Shown in pieces: positions 1 to 7,837 of a stretch of 12,951 bases of DNA. Where the stretch lies: positions 1 to 12,951 of the forward strand of contig CACYBJ010000024.1 in assembly GCA_902772565.1 (NCBI GenBank). Reading direction: 5' to 3'. A program made the translations under genes and the position numbers. The DNA comes from an uncultured Lachnospiraceae bacterium. GTDB lineage: Bacteria > Bacillota > Clostridia > Lachnospirales > Lachnospiraceae. The stretch's first letter is position 1. Every line of letters begins with the position of its first letter. The notes beneath the pieces are model-generated. The model saw nothing but the letters and a program-made list of their open reading frames with translations. It had not been told where the DNA came from and ran no database searches.

Positions 1-1539
1 ATCGATGTAATGACCACAGAGACCACCTGTCTCTCATCCATCTGGGAAACCGACGAAGAAACAAAGAAATTCTACGACTGGCATAACAGAGGCGAGTTCT
101 ACAAAGAGCTTAAGCCGGGCAATACTGCTTACTATGACAGCGCTATTACCATCAACCTTGATGAAATGGAATCAATGATTGCTCTTCCGTTCCATCCTTC
201 AAATGCCTACACTATCCATGATTTCGTGGCAAATGCCGATGAGATTCTTGCAAGTGTGGAAGCCGAAGCAAAGGCTAAGTTCCCTAAGGCAAAACTTGAC
301 CTCAGAAGCCTTATTCAGGCAGACGGTTCCGTTATGTGCTCACAGGGTGTAATCGCAGGCTGCTCCGGCGGTACCTACGAAAACATCGATGAAGCCGCAC
401 AGATCCTTGAAGGCGGAAACACAGGAAACGGTTATTTCTCACTTTCCGTATATCCTACAAGCATGCCTGTTTCCATGGAACTTTCAAAGAACGGCGACCT
501 TAACAAGCTCATGGCTGCAGGTGCGGTTATCAAACCATCCTTCTGCGGACCTTGCTTCGGTGCAGGCGATGTTCCGGCCAACAACGGACTTTCCATCAGA
601 CACACAACCAGAAACTTCCCTAACAGAGAAGGAAGTAAGCCGGGCGAAGGACAGATTGCAGGCGTTGCTCTCATGGATTCACGTTCTATTGCCGCTACTG
701 CTGCCAACGGCGGAAAGATCACCGCAGCAACAGATATCGACTACAATTACACACCGAACGAATATCATTACGATTCAAAGCCTTACGATCACAGAATCTA
801 CAACGGCTTCGGAAATCCTCAGCCTGAGGTTGAGCTTAAGTTCGGTCCTAACATTACAGACTGGCCGACCATGGACGCACTTGCTGACAACATGCTTGTT
901 AAGCTTTGCGCAGTAATCCACGATCCGGTTACTACCACAGACGAGCTCATTCCTTCCGGTGAGACATCTTCTTACAGAAGTAATCCTCTTCGTCTTGCCC
1001 AGTTTGCACTTTCAAGACGCTGCCCGGACTATGTACCTGCATCTTCCGCAGTTAACGCTGTTGAACTTGAAAGAAGAAACGGTGCCGCTCCCGACGAAAT
1101 CGTAGGCGTACTTAACAACTTCGGCGACGGAGCTGCTCTTTCAAAGAACACACAGTTCGGCTCCTGCGTATTCTCAAACAAGCCGGGTGACGGTTCTGCA
1201 AGAGAACAGGCTGCATCCTGCCAGAAGGTTCTTGGCGGATTTGCCAACATCTGCTATGAATATGCCACAAAGAGATATCGCTCAAACTGCATTAACTGGG
1301 GTATCCTTCCTTTCACAATCGATAAGGATACAGAGTTTAACTACAGCGAAGGCGACTATGTATTCATTCCGGATGTAAGAAACAAAATCAAATCCGGCGA
1401 TGAAAACTTCGAAGCAAAGGTAGTTACAAAGGACGGTAATGTGAAAGATATCCTTCTTCACATCAACGGTCTTACGGAAGACGAAAAGGAAATCATCCTT
1501 GACGGATGCCTTATCAACTACTATAAGAGAAACCTTTAA
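1..1539 (+). CDS. acn: Aconitate hydratase (aconitase family), 5' end cut off by the window
   Basis: Aconitase-superfamily enzyme, most likely the citrate/isocitrate isomerase. The reading frame is open from base 1, so the ATG at 10 is internal and the N-terminal part lies upstream. Counting from that Met, the three [4Fe-4S] cysteines are present: Cys118 in an AGCSGGTYEN motif (matching the GSCTNSSYED motif of mitochondrial aconitase) and Cys179/Cys182 in FCGPCFG. Arg201 and Arg206 in RNFPNR match the substrate arginines of the family. In the C-terminal swivel domain GDGSARE supplies Ser396, which aligns with the catalytic base Ser642, and Arg398, which aligns with Arg644. Domain order is therefore AcnA/mitochondrial-like. 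The gene ends 34 bases before icd, which supports the aconitase role and an operon. A homoaconitase or isopropylmalate isomerase role is less likely because icd follows. The alignments are from memory of the family. Confidence 0.9.
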   Translation: MDVMTTETTCLSSIWETDEETKKFYDWHNRGEFYKELKPGNTAYYDSAITINLDEMESMIALPFHPSNAYTIHDFVANADEILASVEAEAKAKFPKAKLDLRSLIQADGSVMCSQGVIAGCSGGTYENIDEAAQILEGGNTGNGYFSLSVYPTSMPVSMELSKNGDLNKLMAAGAVIKPSFCGPCFGAGDVPANNGLSIRHTTRNFPNREGSKPGEGQIAGVALMDSRSIAATAANGGKITAATDIDYNYTPNEYHYDSKPYDHRIYNGFGNPQPEVELKFGPNITDWPTMDALADNMLVKLCAVIHDPVTTTDELIPSGETSSYRSNPLRLAQFALSRRCPDYVPASSAVNAVELERRNGAAPDEIVGVLNNFGDGAALSKNTQFGSCVFSNKPGDGSAREQAASCQKVLGGFANICYEYATKRYRSNCINWGILPFTIDKDTEFNYSEGDYVFIPDVRNKIKSGDENFEAKVVTKDGNVKDILLHINGLTEDEKEIILDGCLINYYKRNL

Positions 1540-1563
1540 TAAACAGGCAGATGCTGCCGGAAC

Positions 1564-1567
1564 GGAG
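1564..1567 (+). promoter_or_regulatory. Shine-Dalgarno site that sets the icd start
   Basis: GGAG lies 6 bases before the ATG at 1574. The same frame also holds an ATG at 1499, inside the aconitase gene, but that start would add 25 residues with no counterpart in isocitrate dehydrogenases. The site at 1564 therefore decides in favour of 1574. Confidence 0.75.
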
Positions 1568-1573
1568 AAATAT

Positions 1574-2788
1574 ATGACAAAAATCAACATGACCACTCCT
1601 CTCGTAGAGATGGACGGCGATGAAATGACAAGAATTCTCTGGAAGTGGATCAAGGATGAACTCATCCTCCCCTTCGTAGATCTTAAGACCGAATACTACG
1701 ACCTCGGTCTTGAGGAAAGAGACAAAACAAGCGATCAGGTTACAATGGATTCCGCACTTGCTACCAAGAAATACGGCGTTGCCGTTAAGTGCGCTACCAT
1801 CACACCGAACGCACAGAGAATGACAGAATACAATCTTCACGAAATGTGGAAGTCACCAAACGGAACAATCCGTGCGGTACTTGACGGAACAGTGTTCAGA
1901 ACACCTATTATGATCAAATCCATCAAGCCTGTAGTTAAGAACTGGGAAAAGCCTATTACCATTGCAAGACATGCCTATGGTGATGTTTACAAGAATACCG
2001 AGTTCAGAATTCCGGGAGAAGGCAAGGCTGAACTTATCTTCACAGGAAAAGACGGACAGGTAATGCGTGAGACCATCTACGATTTCGAATGCCCCGGCGT
2101 TCTTCAGGGTCTTTACAACAAGGATTCATCCATCAAATCCTTCGCACGCTCCTGCTTTGAGTATGCTCTTTCCGAAAAGAAGGACCTCTGGTTCTCCACA
2201 AAGGATACCATCAGCAAGAAGTATGACCATACTTTCAAGGATATCTTCCAGGAAATGTATGATGCGGAATACAAAACAAAGTTCGAAGAAGCAGGCATTA
2301 CCTACTTCTACACACTTATCGACGATGCTGTTGCCCGAGTTATAAGAAGCAAAGGCGATTTCATCTGGGCCTGCAAGAACTATGACGGCGATGTAATGAG
2401 CGACATGGTATCTACTGCTTTCGGTTCACTTGCCATGATGACTTCCGTACTTGTAAGTCCCGACGGAAACTACGAATACGAAGCAGCTCACGGAACAGTT
2501 ACACGTCACTATTACAAGTACCTTGAGGGTGAGGAAACATCCACAAACCCAATGGCAACCATCTTCGCATGGAGCGGTGCTTTAAGAAAGCGTGGCGAGC
2601 TTGACGGACTTAATGATCTTGTTGATTTCGCAGACAAGCTTGAGGCAGCCTGCATCAGAACTCTTGATGACGGCATCATGACAAAAGACCTTGTAGGACT
2701 CGTAGAGCCCGGATATAAGGCCGCAGCCGTAACAAGCATGACTTTCATCAAGGCAATCAGAGAAAGACTTGAAGCAAGCCTTCAGTAG
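1574..2788 (+). CDS. icd: NADP-dependent isocitrate dehydrogenase, eukaryotic-type (404 aa)
   Basis: Oxidatively decarboxylates isocitrate to 2-oxoglutarate in the cytoplasm, yielding NADPH. The protein follows the homodimeric eukaryotic-like subfamily (human IDH1/IDH2) nearly end to end rather than the E. coli Icd type. Visible active-site residues are Ser94, Asn96 and Arg100 in SPNGTIR, Arg109, Arg132 in ARHAYGD, Lys210 in STKDT, and metal-binding Asp250, Asp273 and Asp277 in LIDD and YDGDVMSD. The HGTVTRH motif (306-312) is the NADP-binding signature. Length matches the family's usual 400-415 residues. The start at 1574 is chosen from the family N-terminus (MTTPLVEMDGDEM follows a short leader) and the GGAG upstream. 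With the preceding aconitase it forms the oxidative branch feeding glutamate synthesis. A strong hairpin terminator follows the stop. Confidence 0.96.
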   Translation: MTKINMTTPLVEMDGDEMTRILWKWIKDELILPFVDLKTEYYDLGLEERDKTSDQVTMDSALATKKYGVAVKCATITPNAQRMTEYNLHEMWKSPNGTIRAVLDGTVFRTPIMIKSIKPVVKNWEKPITIARHAYGDVYKNTEFRIPGEGKAELIFTGKDGQVMRETIYDFECPGVLQGLYNKDSSIKSFARSCFEYALSEKKDLWFSTKDTISKKYDHTFKDIFQEMYDAEYKTKFEEAGITYFYTLIDDAVARVIRSKGDFIWACKNYDGDVMSDMVSTAFGSLAMMTSVLVSPDGNYEYEAAHGTVTRHYYKYLEGEETSTNPMATIFAWSGALRKRGELDGLNDLVDFADKLEAACIRTLDDGIMTKDLVGLVEPGYKAAAVTSMTFIKAIRERLEASLQ

Positions 2789-2814
2789 TCGTTAAAACAC
2801 TATAAAGCAAAACA

Positions 2815-2844
2815 AAACCCGCAGGTAATAACACCTGCGGGTTT
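2815..2844. terminator. Bidirectional rho-independent terminator between icd and htrA
   Basis: A perfect 12-bp stem (2815-2826 with 2833-2844) encloses a 6-base AATAAC loop and has a GC-rich core. On the plus strand the stem is followed by an AT-rich run (TTTAATTATTT). Read on the minus strand, a T-rich tail (TTTTGTTTTGC) follows. It lies between two converging stop codons at 2788 and 2875, so it can end both transcripts. Confidence 0.93.
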
Positions 2845-2874
2845 AATTATTTAGTGCACAGCTGCGGGGCAGAA

Positions 2875-4503
2875 TTACTGTCCGAAGTAGTAATCCCAGA
2901 AGTCATCCTGGTTGCTGCTTCCTCCGTTATTGCTGCTATTATTGTTTTTATCCGACTGAGTCGATAACTTCTCAAAATCATCATAGCTGCTCAGCGTAAG
3001 CGAAACGGATTTTTCTTCGTAGGTTCTTGAAGAATTACTGTATCTTACATAGTAAACGGTAACCGTCTCTCCTGCCGCATGATATGTAAGTTCTTTCTTA
3101 AGAGCATCCATATTGGCTATGGTAGTATCATTTATCTTGTAAATGATGTCGCCTTCCTTAAGGCCGGCCTTATCTGCCGCAAGTCCTTCATATACGGAAT
3201 TTACGTAAACTCCTTCCGGAACATTGTACATCTGAGCTGTGTCTGAATTTATGGTCTGACCTGTAATGCAGATATATCCCTGCTCATCTTCCGAAAGGGT
3301 AACCTTGGTCTCCGCATTCATCATATTTGTAATTTCATCATACACAGCGGAAATCGGGAATGCATAACCCATACCTTCTACGGTACTGATGGCAACCTTT
3401 GCGGAGTTGATACCCACAAGCTCGCCCTTCATGTTAAAGAGTCCGCCGCCGGAGTTACCGGGGTTAATGGCTGCATCTGTCTGGATATAATTATTGGTTG
3501 TTTTATTGCCTTCCGCATTTTCAATGGTTACAGGTCTGTCAAGGGCAGATACAATACCTGTTGTTACAGACTGTCCGTAACCGAGGGCATTACCGATTGC
3601 AACCACCTGCTCGCCAAGATTAAGCGCATCGGAGTCACCGATAACCGCAATTGAAATATTCTCCTTGATCTCGTCTGTAAGATCATCTGCATCAATGGCA
3701 ATTACAGCAAGGTCAAGATCTGCATCATAGCCTTTAAGCTGGGCCGTAACTGCTTCGGGATTATCGGAATCCTCATCATAACTGAATACTACGGTAAGAG
3801 TTTCATAACCGTGTACAACATGATAGTTGGTAAGAATGAGAAGCTCATCATCCGTAAGGGCTACGATAACGCCGGAGCCTGCACTGGTGCTGTCCTGGGT
3901 ATATGTTCCCCAAAGTGTCTGAACTTCAGAAACACCTTTGTTTGTAATGGCTACGATACATGGAAGACAATTTGTTGCAATGTCTTCAACGGTATAGTCA
4001 TCGGAAGTCTTGCTTGGAGCTACGGTAACTGTTCCCGAACTGTTTGAAGTGTCATCGGATATTGTAAGCTTGGCATCTCCCGAACTGCTTTTCTTGGCAG
4101 TTGAGCCGCCGGACACAGAAGCGGTTTCCGTGCTGTCTTTTTTATCAAGATAATTGTTTTTATAATAAACGCCGCCGGCTGTAAGTCCCGCAAGCATTGC
4201 TACAATTACAAGAAGAGCAACTACGGTTTTAAGTCCCGAATGACTCTTTTTAATCTTACCGGAATGAGGCGCCGGTTCACTCTCGGGCTCATAGGGGAGT
4301 TTTTCTCTCATGCCGAAATAATACTGTCCGCCGTAGCCGTAGCTTTGGGTACCGGAATTAGTCGGTTCCGGGCCTGCCCCGCTGCCCTGTACTTCCTCGT
4401 TTGCAGAAAACGTACTCTCTGCATTATCTTCATAAACGTTTTCCGTAACGGATTCGGAATCCGAAGTACCGTCATTTAAATTGTAATCATCATATTCATC
4501 CAT
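2875..4503 (-). CDS. htrA: Membrane-anchored HtrA/DegP-type serine protease with one PDZ domain (542 aa)
   Basis: Surface quality-control protease/chaperone acting outside the cytoplasmic membrane. Domain order: a long acidic, Tyr/Gly-rich cytoplasmic tail (about 1-90), one membrane segment (about 93-114), a Ser/Thr/Lys-rich linker (about 120-165), a trypsin-like domain (about 170-395), a PDZ domain (about 400-505), and an Asn/Ser-rich tail ending in an acidic aromatic stretch. The catalytic triad is complete: His228 in TNYHVVHG, Asp264 in DLDLAVIAI, and Ser351 in INPGNSGGGLF. This layout is the Firmicutes HtrA form; there is no cleavable signal peptide. The start has an AGGCGGAAAG purine stretch in front of it. 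It is the last gene of the minus-strand series, 123 bases after the DUF2298 gene, so separate control is plausible. The family is often induced by envelope stress; that is not shown here. The unusual part is the low-complexity C-terminal tail after the PDZ. Confidence 0.95.
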   Translation of the reverse strand: MDEYDDYNLNDGTSDSESVTENVYEDNAESTFSANEEVQGSGAGPEPTNSGTQSYGYGGQYYFGMREKLPYEPESEPAPHSGKIKKSHSGLKTVVALLVIVAMLAGLTAGGVYYKNNYLDKKDSTETASVSGGSTAKKSSSGDAKLTISDDTSNSSGTVTVAPSKTSDDYTVEDIATNCLPCIVAITNKGVSEVQTLWGTYTQDSTSAGSGVIVALTDDELLILTNYHVVHGYETLTVVFSYDEDSDNPEAVTAQLKGYDADLDLAVIAIDADDLTDEIKENISIAVIGDSDALNLGEQVVAIGNALGYGQSVTTGIVSALDRPVTIENAEGNKTTNNYIQTDAAINPGNSGGGLFNMKGELVGINSAKVAISTVEGMGYAFPISAVYDEITNMMNAETKVTLSEDEQGYICITGQTINSDTAQMYNVPEGVYVNSVYEGLAADKAGLKEGDIIYKINDTTIANMDALKKELTYHAAGETVTVYYVRYSNSSRTYEEKSVSLTLSSYDDFEKLSTQSDKNNNSSNNGGSSNQDDFWDYYFGQ

Positions 4504-4626
4504 ATTACTTTCCGCCTTTCCGGCTTCTGCTTAGCAGATACCAAATCTCTTTTATGATTCACAGTATATAGCCGGATTATTTCAAAGTTTTGACCAAAAG
4601 GGTTTGTTTTTGTGACTAATTTGTGT
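4504..4626 (-). promoter_or_regulatory. Candidate regulatory region upstream of htrA
   Basis: This 123-base AT-rich gap is the largest in the minus-strand gene series. It contains a palindrome of type TTTTG-AC-CAAAA (4588-4599), part of a tandem 11-bp repeat, and a small TCTGC/GCAGA stem at about 4526-4538. A TATACT-like hexamer occurs on the minus strand, but no convincing -35 box sits at the right distance, so a sigma-A promoter cannot be placed. No clear terminator for the preceding gene was found either. Confidence 0.35.
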
Positions 4627-4631
4627 CTAAT
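4610..4631. repeat. Two adjacent 11-bp direct repeats upstream of htrA
   Basis: TTGTGACTAAT (4610-4620) is followed directly by TTGTGTCTAAT (4621-4631), identical at 10 of 11 positions. The second copy covers the stop codon of the DUF2298 gene. An 11-bp period is about one helical turn, as in many response-regulator sites, but chance cannot be excluded for two copies. Confidence 0.6.
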
Positions 4632-7600
4632 GTGTGAAAACCACTGTTCCCGTGCTGCCGTCTGCCAGAACCACATTGGCACCTGTCATCACAAGATCCT
4701 CGCTGTAGGTGAAGGCATAGGAATCTGCCGTACCGTCGGTATGGTAAACAGCCATTTCCTTAACACCCTCGGCGCCATAGGTATATTCGTACCTGTCGAT
4801 GTTTAAATAGGCAAAATTCTGGTTAAGTGTGCCCTCCTGATAGGATATGCTTTCAACCGAAAGGGATCCGTTGGGATTATACTCGGAATTTAAGGTACAA
4901 ATGTATTCATAGTTATCCGCATCCGTACTGATGTCGCCGTAGAAATAGTGGGCAGTTACGGGATTTGCGCCCTCATGCTCCTTGTATTCGCAGAATCCGT
5001 ACTGAGTTCCGTCCGCAAGAAAGTCCGCTTTGTAGGTAAGGGTATCTTCCGTAAATGTATAGACGCTTCTGCTGACAAGATTGCCCTCGGAATCATAATT
5101 GTTTTCCTCGGCAACGCGTCCGTATTCATTGTAAGAAAACTCCTTTTTTGCAACGGAGTTTCCGGCAAAATCCTTTATGACAAAGCCGGTAAATTCGGCA
5201 GATGCCGGAGTATCATAGCTATAAAACGCAAAGTCTTCCTTATCTGTAGTTCCGTCGGAATTGCTTGCCGGCGGAGCTATATAGTCTTCGGTAAAGGTCT
5301 TGGTGTGATCGATCTTTACAATATAGGTTGCATAACTTGAACCTGTTCCTTCCGGAGCAATTTCAATTACCTCACCGAGAGCTTTTAAGAGATTGTCGTT
5401 TACTCTTATGCGGGTATAGTATCCGCCGTGGAAGTAGGCTGTATTTTCATCGCTTTCGGGACCGGAAAGATATCCGTCGAAATGCTCTGCCTCTCCTACA
5501 TATATATAATCGATGTTATATTTGTTGATCAAAGAAAGAACTTCCGAAACGCTGGTGGATGTATAAATATTAACTACGTCTCTGTGTCTTTCAGTGATTT
5601 CCGGCGGATAATCCTTATTGCCGGAACTTCTCCAAAGCCATTCATGAGTCTGCCATCCGAGCACCGTAGGATTACCGGTAAATACAGACACTCTGTTAAA
5701 GTAGGAATAGCTGAGTCCGCACATTTCAAGCACCACGGCATCATCCGGAACATTTTCGTTGATCCAGGCGATACCGTCGGCATCTGCCGAGTTTTCATTC
5801 TCAAGGAAGGCAGATGCATCCAGCGTCAGATAATAATGCGAGAACCATGCTCCGCAGGCCTCAAGGAAATAACAGGCAGTGGCAATAAAGAGCACCAGTG
5901 CCACCTTTCCGAAAACTCTGAGTTTCTTATCGCACACAAAGTAAAGAAATCTTGTGATTATTACTGCCATACACATACCGAACATAATAAATGCCTGATA
6001 TGTGAGTTTGAACATTGTATTGGCTCTCTGATATGCGCCGCCGTAAATATCCACTACGTAGATCACTTCCGGTAAAAATACCAGTCCCATGGCGCAAAAT
6101 CCAAGAATACATGTAAAGAGCTCAGCCGTATCCACACTGTCAAAGATTCTTACAAAGAAGTTGACCTTCTTCTCATCTGCCTGCTCTTCTTTCTTTTCAA
6201 AAGCAGCCATGATACGGGATGCCGCAAAAAAGATCACCAGTATGGAAGGAAGTCCCCAGAGAATCAGAAGCTGATAGAATCTGGAATGCTGGGTACAGAA
6301 CTTAACGGATGTGGAAATGCTGTCAAATGAAAGGGTAAAGGGCAGTGCCACAATAATACCCACCAGCACAAAGGCCACAACCTGAAAACCTGTTAAAAGC
6401 CAGGCCTCGGATTTATATCTGTAAGTAATAAGATTCGTAAATAGTATAACCGCTCCGCTTACCACAAAATAAATAGGAAAATCCCAGTAGTTGGTCATAT
6501 GGAAAAGTCCGATAAAGAACATAACCATGATCATCTGCGGAGAGAAAATCTCACGGATAAAATGGATCTTAGGAGCACCTTCGGTTTTGGAAATATCCAT
6601 TACGGCTTTTCTCTTAATGAGCCATGCAAACAAAAGACCGATTACCGTAAGCACAAATATAATATTGATCACATGGGCATGAAGGTCACCAAGAACAAAG
6701 GAATAGGAAGGAAACTCATGGATGGTCTTATCTTCCACTTCCGGGTTATAGCCGATGTAACGTGTGGCATCGGAGAACCAGTAGGTACTGATTTCTCTGC
6801 CCTTCATTCTGTCAATCTTGGGCATTATCCACTTAAAGATGGGATAGTGCATGTTTCCTGCAATGGAAACAGCTACGCCTGCAATGATTCCGCCCACAAC
6901 GGGAACAGTCTTTCTGTAGTCCTTATGAACACCTTCTCCGGATTTTTCCTTTTCCATCATGGAATAACGAAGGACGTTACTTACTATGGAATAAGGGATG
7001 CAGGCGGTAAGAGCCGCAAGTGTCATCATCATAAGGTTGTAGCCGTAGCCTGCGCCCACGCCGGAAACCCTGATAAGATAGGCAGAGATATACTGTCCCA
7101 CATAGTAGTAATTAATGCTCTTTCCGGCAAACCACAGATCGTTGGCCGGCATATATTCGGATTTAAGTATCGCCGTAAGGTAACCGTAGTCCATGAACTT
7201 TTCGGTTCCGTAGGCAGATGCATTAAAGCCCTTTAAATAACACCATACGGTAAAGATTGCAAAGAAAACCGACTCAGCGATTATCATGCGGGATACTCTG
7301 TTGGCAGAAAGGCATTCTTTAAAATCCACGGGGTCCGAAGACTTTTTGTTATAAAAGAACAGAATTGCCACATTTGCCGCAAAGCAAAGAACAATAACAG
7401 TTATGCAGTTGCCTGCCGTAAATTTAAGAAGTTTGAAACTTGAAAGGTAGAATACCACCCAGGCAGATACGGCAAGTCCTATGGTCTTTGAGAAAAACCA
7501 GCCGTTATCACGAAATCTCTTAAACAGGATAAGGGTGGAAGGCAGGAAAGTAAGCCCCAAAAGAAGTAGGGTAACCCACCATTTAAGCATAGGCTTAAAG

Positions 7601-7797
7601 TCTGATTTCGGAATGTAGCCCGATGCGAAATAACACACGGCAAGGAACAGTATGGCTGCCCAGCATATGCCGTAAACCGCAGAAATATTCTTTTTGATAA
7701 AACTCTTAAGAACGGATTGTTCGGAAATGCTTCCCGTTGCCGGTATATTTTTACCGGAACTGCTTTTAGGTGTGTTTGAATTCTTTTTTGGTGCCAT
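4627..7797 (-). CDS. DUF2298 ('YYY' motif) polytopic membrane protein, GT-C-like, with a C-terminal extension (1056 aa)
   Basis: Large integral membrane protein with roughly 14-16 hydrophobic segments between residues 38 and 648. Hallmarks of the DUF2298 / Chlor_Arch_YYY family are visible in order: Asp203 in FMDYGYL, NYYYVGQY (229-236), a FPSYSFVLGDLHAH motif (362-375), and RANTMFK (591-597). An outer soluble region (about 665-840) follows with LGWQTHEWLWR (713-723). I recall this family being grouped with GT-C glycosyltransferases; its activity is uncharacterised, so a sugar-transfer role using a lipid-linked donor is inference. Residues from about 855 to the end form an additional region with YD/RHS-like sequence. 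The ATG is preceded by GAGAGG five bases upstream. It starts 40 bases after the GT2 gene, which suggests co-expression and supports a glycosylation role. A plain multi-spanning protein of other function remains possible. Confidence 0.85.
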   Translation of the reverse strand: MAPKKNSNTPKSSSGKNIPATGSISEQSVLKSFIKKNISAVYGICWAAILFLAVCYFASGYIPKSDFKPMLKWWVTLLLLGLTFLPSTLILFKRFRDNGWFFSKTIGLAVSAWVVFYLSSFKLLKFTAGNCITVIVLCFAANVAILFFYNKKSSDPVDFKECLSANRVSRMIIAESVFFAIFTVWCYLKGFNASAYGTEKFMDYGYLTAILKSEYMPANDLWFAGKSINYYYVGQYISAYLIRVSGVGAGYGYNLMMMTLAALTACIPYSIVSNVLRYSMMEKEKSGEGVHKDYRKTVPVVGGIIAGVAVSIAGNMHYPIFKWIMPKIDRMKGREISTYWFSDATRYIGYNPEVEDKTIHEFPSYSFVLGDLHAHVINIIFVLTVIGLLFAWLIKRKAVMDISKTEGAPKIHFIREIFSPQMIMVMFFIGLFHMTNYWDFPIYFVVSGAVILFTNLITYRYKSEAWLLTGFQVVAFVLVGIIVALPFTLSFDSISTSVKFCTQHSRFYQLLILWGLPSILVIFFAASRIMAAFEKKEEQADEKKVNFFVRIFDSVDTAELFTCILGFCAMGLVFLPEVIYVVDIYGGAYQRANTMFKLTYQAFIMFGMCMAVIITRFLYFVCDKKLRVFGKVALVLFIATACYFLEACGAWFSHYYLTLDASAFLENENSADADGIAWINENVPDDAVVLEMCGLSYSYFNRVSVFTGNPTVLGWQTHEWLWRSSGNKDYPPEITERHRDVVNIYTSTSVSEVLSLINKYNIDYIYVGEAEHFDGYLSGPESDENTAYFHGGYYTRIRVNDNLLKALGEVIEIAPEGTGSSYATYIVKIDHTKTFTEDYIAPPASNSDGTTDKEDFAFYSYDTPASAEFTGFVIKDFAGNSVAKKEFSYNEYGRVAEENNYDSEGNLVSRSVYTFTEDTLTYKADFLADGTQYGFCEYKEHEGANPVTAHYFYGDISTDADNYEYICTLNSEYNPNGSLSVESISYQEGTLNQNFAYLNIDRYEYTYGAEGVKEMAVYHTDGTADSYAFTYSEDLVMTGANVVLADGSTGTVVFTH
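4630..5235 (-). other. YD/RHS-like C-terminal extension of the DUF2298 protein (about residues 855-1056)
   Basis: About 200 residues rich in Tyr, Gly, Asp and Asn, with recurring units such as YNEYGRVAEENNY, YDSEGNLVSRSVYTF, YNPNGSLSVESISY and YTYGAEGVKEMAVYHTDG. The spacing of Tyr, Gly and strand-like hydrophobics resembles the YD repeats of RHS proteins and similar beta-hairpin repeats. It is probably outside the cell, since it follows the outer soluble domain. The repeat call is by eye and is not certain. Confidence 0.5.
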
Positions 7798-7837
7798 TTA
7801 AACCTCTCATATCCTGCCTTACACAGACAGGTCGTTA

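Noticed and set aside
389..916. Second plus-strand frame inside the aconitase gene
   Set aside because: The frame overlaps conserved iron-sulfur and arginine motifs of aconitase and encodes nothing recognisable.
1499..1573. Longer N-terminus for isocitrate dehydrogenase
   Set aside because: The extra 25 residues overlap the aconitase end, lack family similarity, and the GGAG at 1564 supports the start at 1574.
4540..4600. Sigma-A promoter for htrA
   Set aside because: TATACT and TTGAAA-like hexamers exist on the minus strand, but no pair has a 16-18 base spacing.
5428..6075. Plus-strand open frame of 215 codons
   Set aside because: Antisense to the DUF2298 gene; no plausible ribosome site or domain, and the opposite strand encodes the conserved outer domain.
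6499..7236. Plus-strand open frame of 245 codons
   Set aside because: It lies wholly antisense to the DUF2298 gene, has Cys/His-rich low-quality composition with no recognisable motif, and the minus-strand protein has clear family motifs across the same bases.
7798..7837. Terminator between the GT2 and DUF2298 genes
   Set aside because: A 6-bp stem (CCTGTC/GGCAGG with one G-T pair) forms, but no T-run follows and the gap is short, so read-through is expected.
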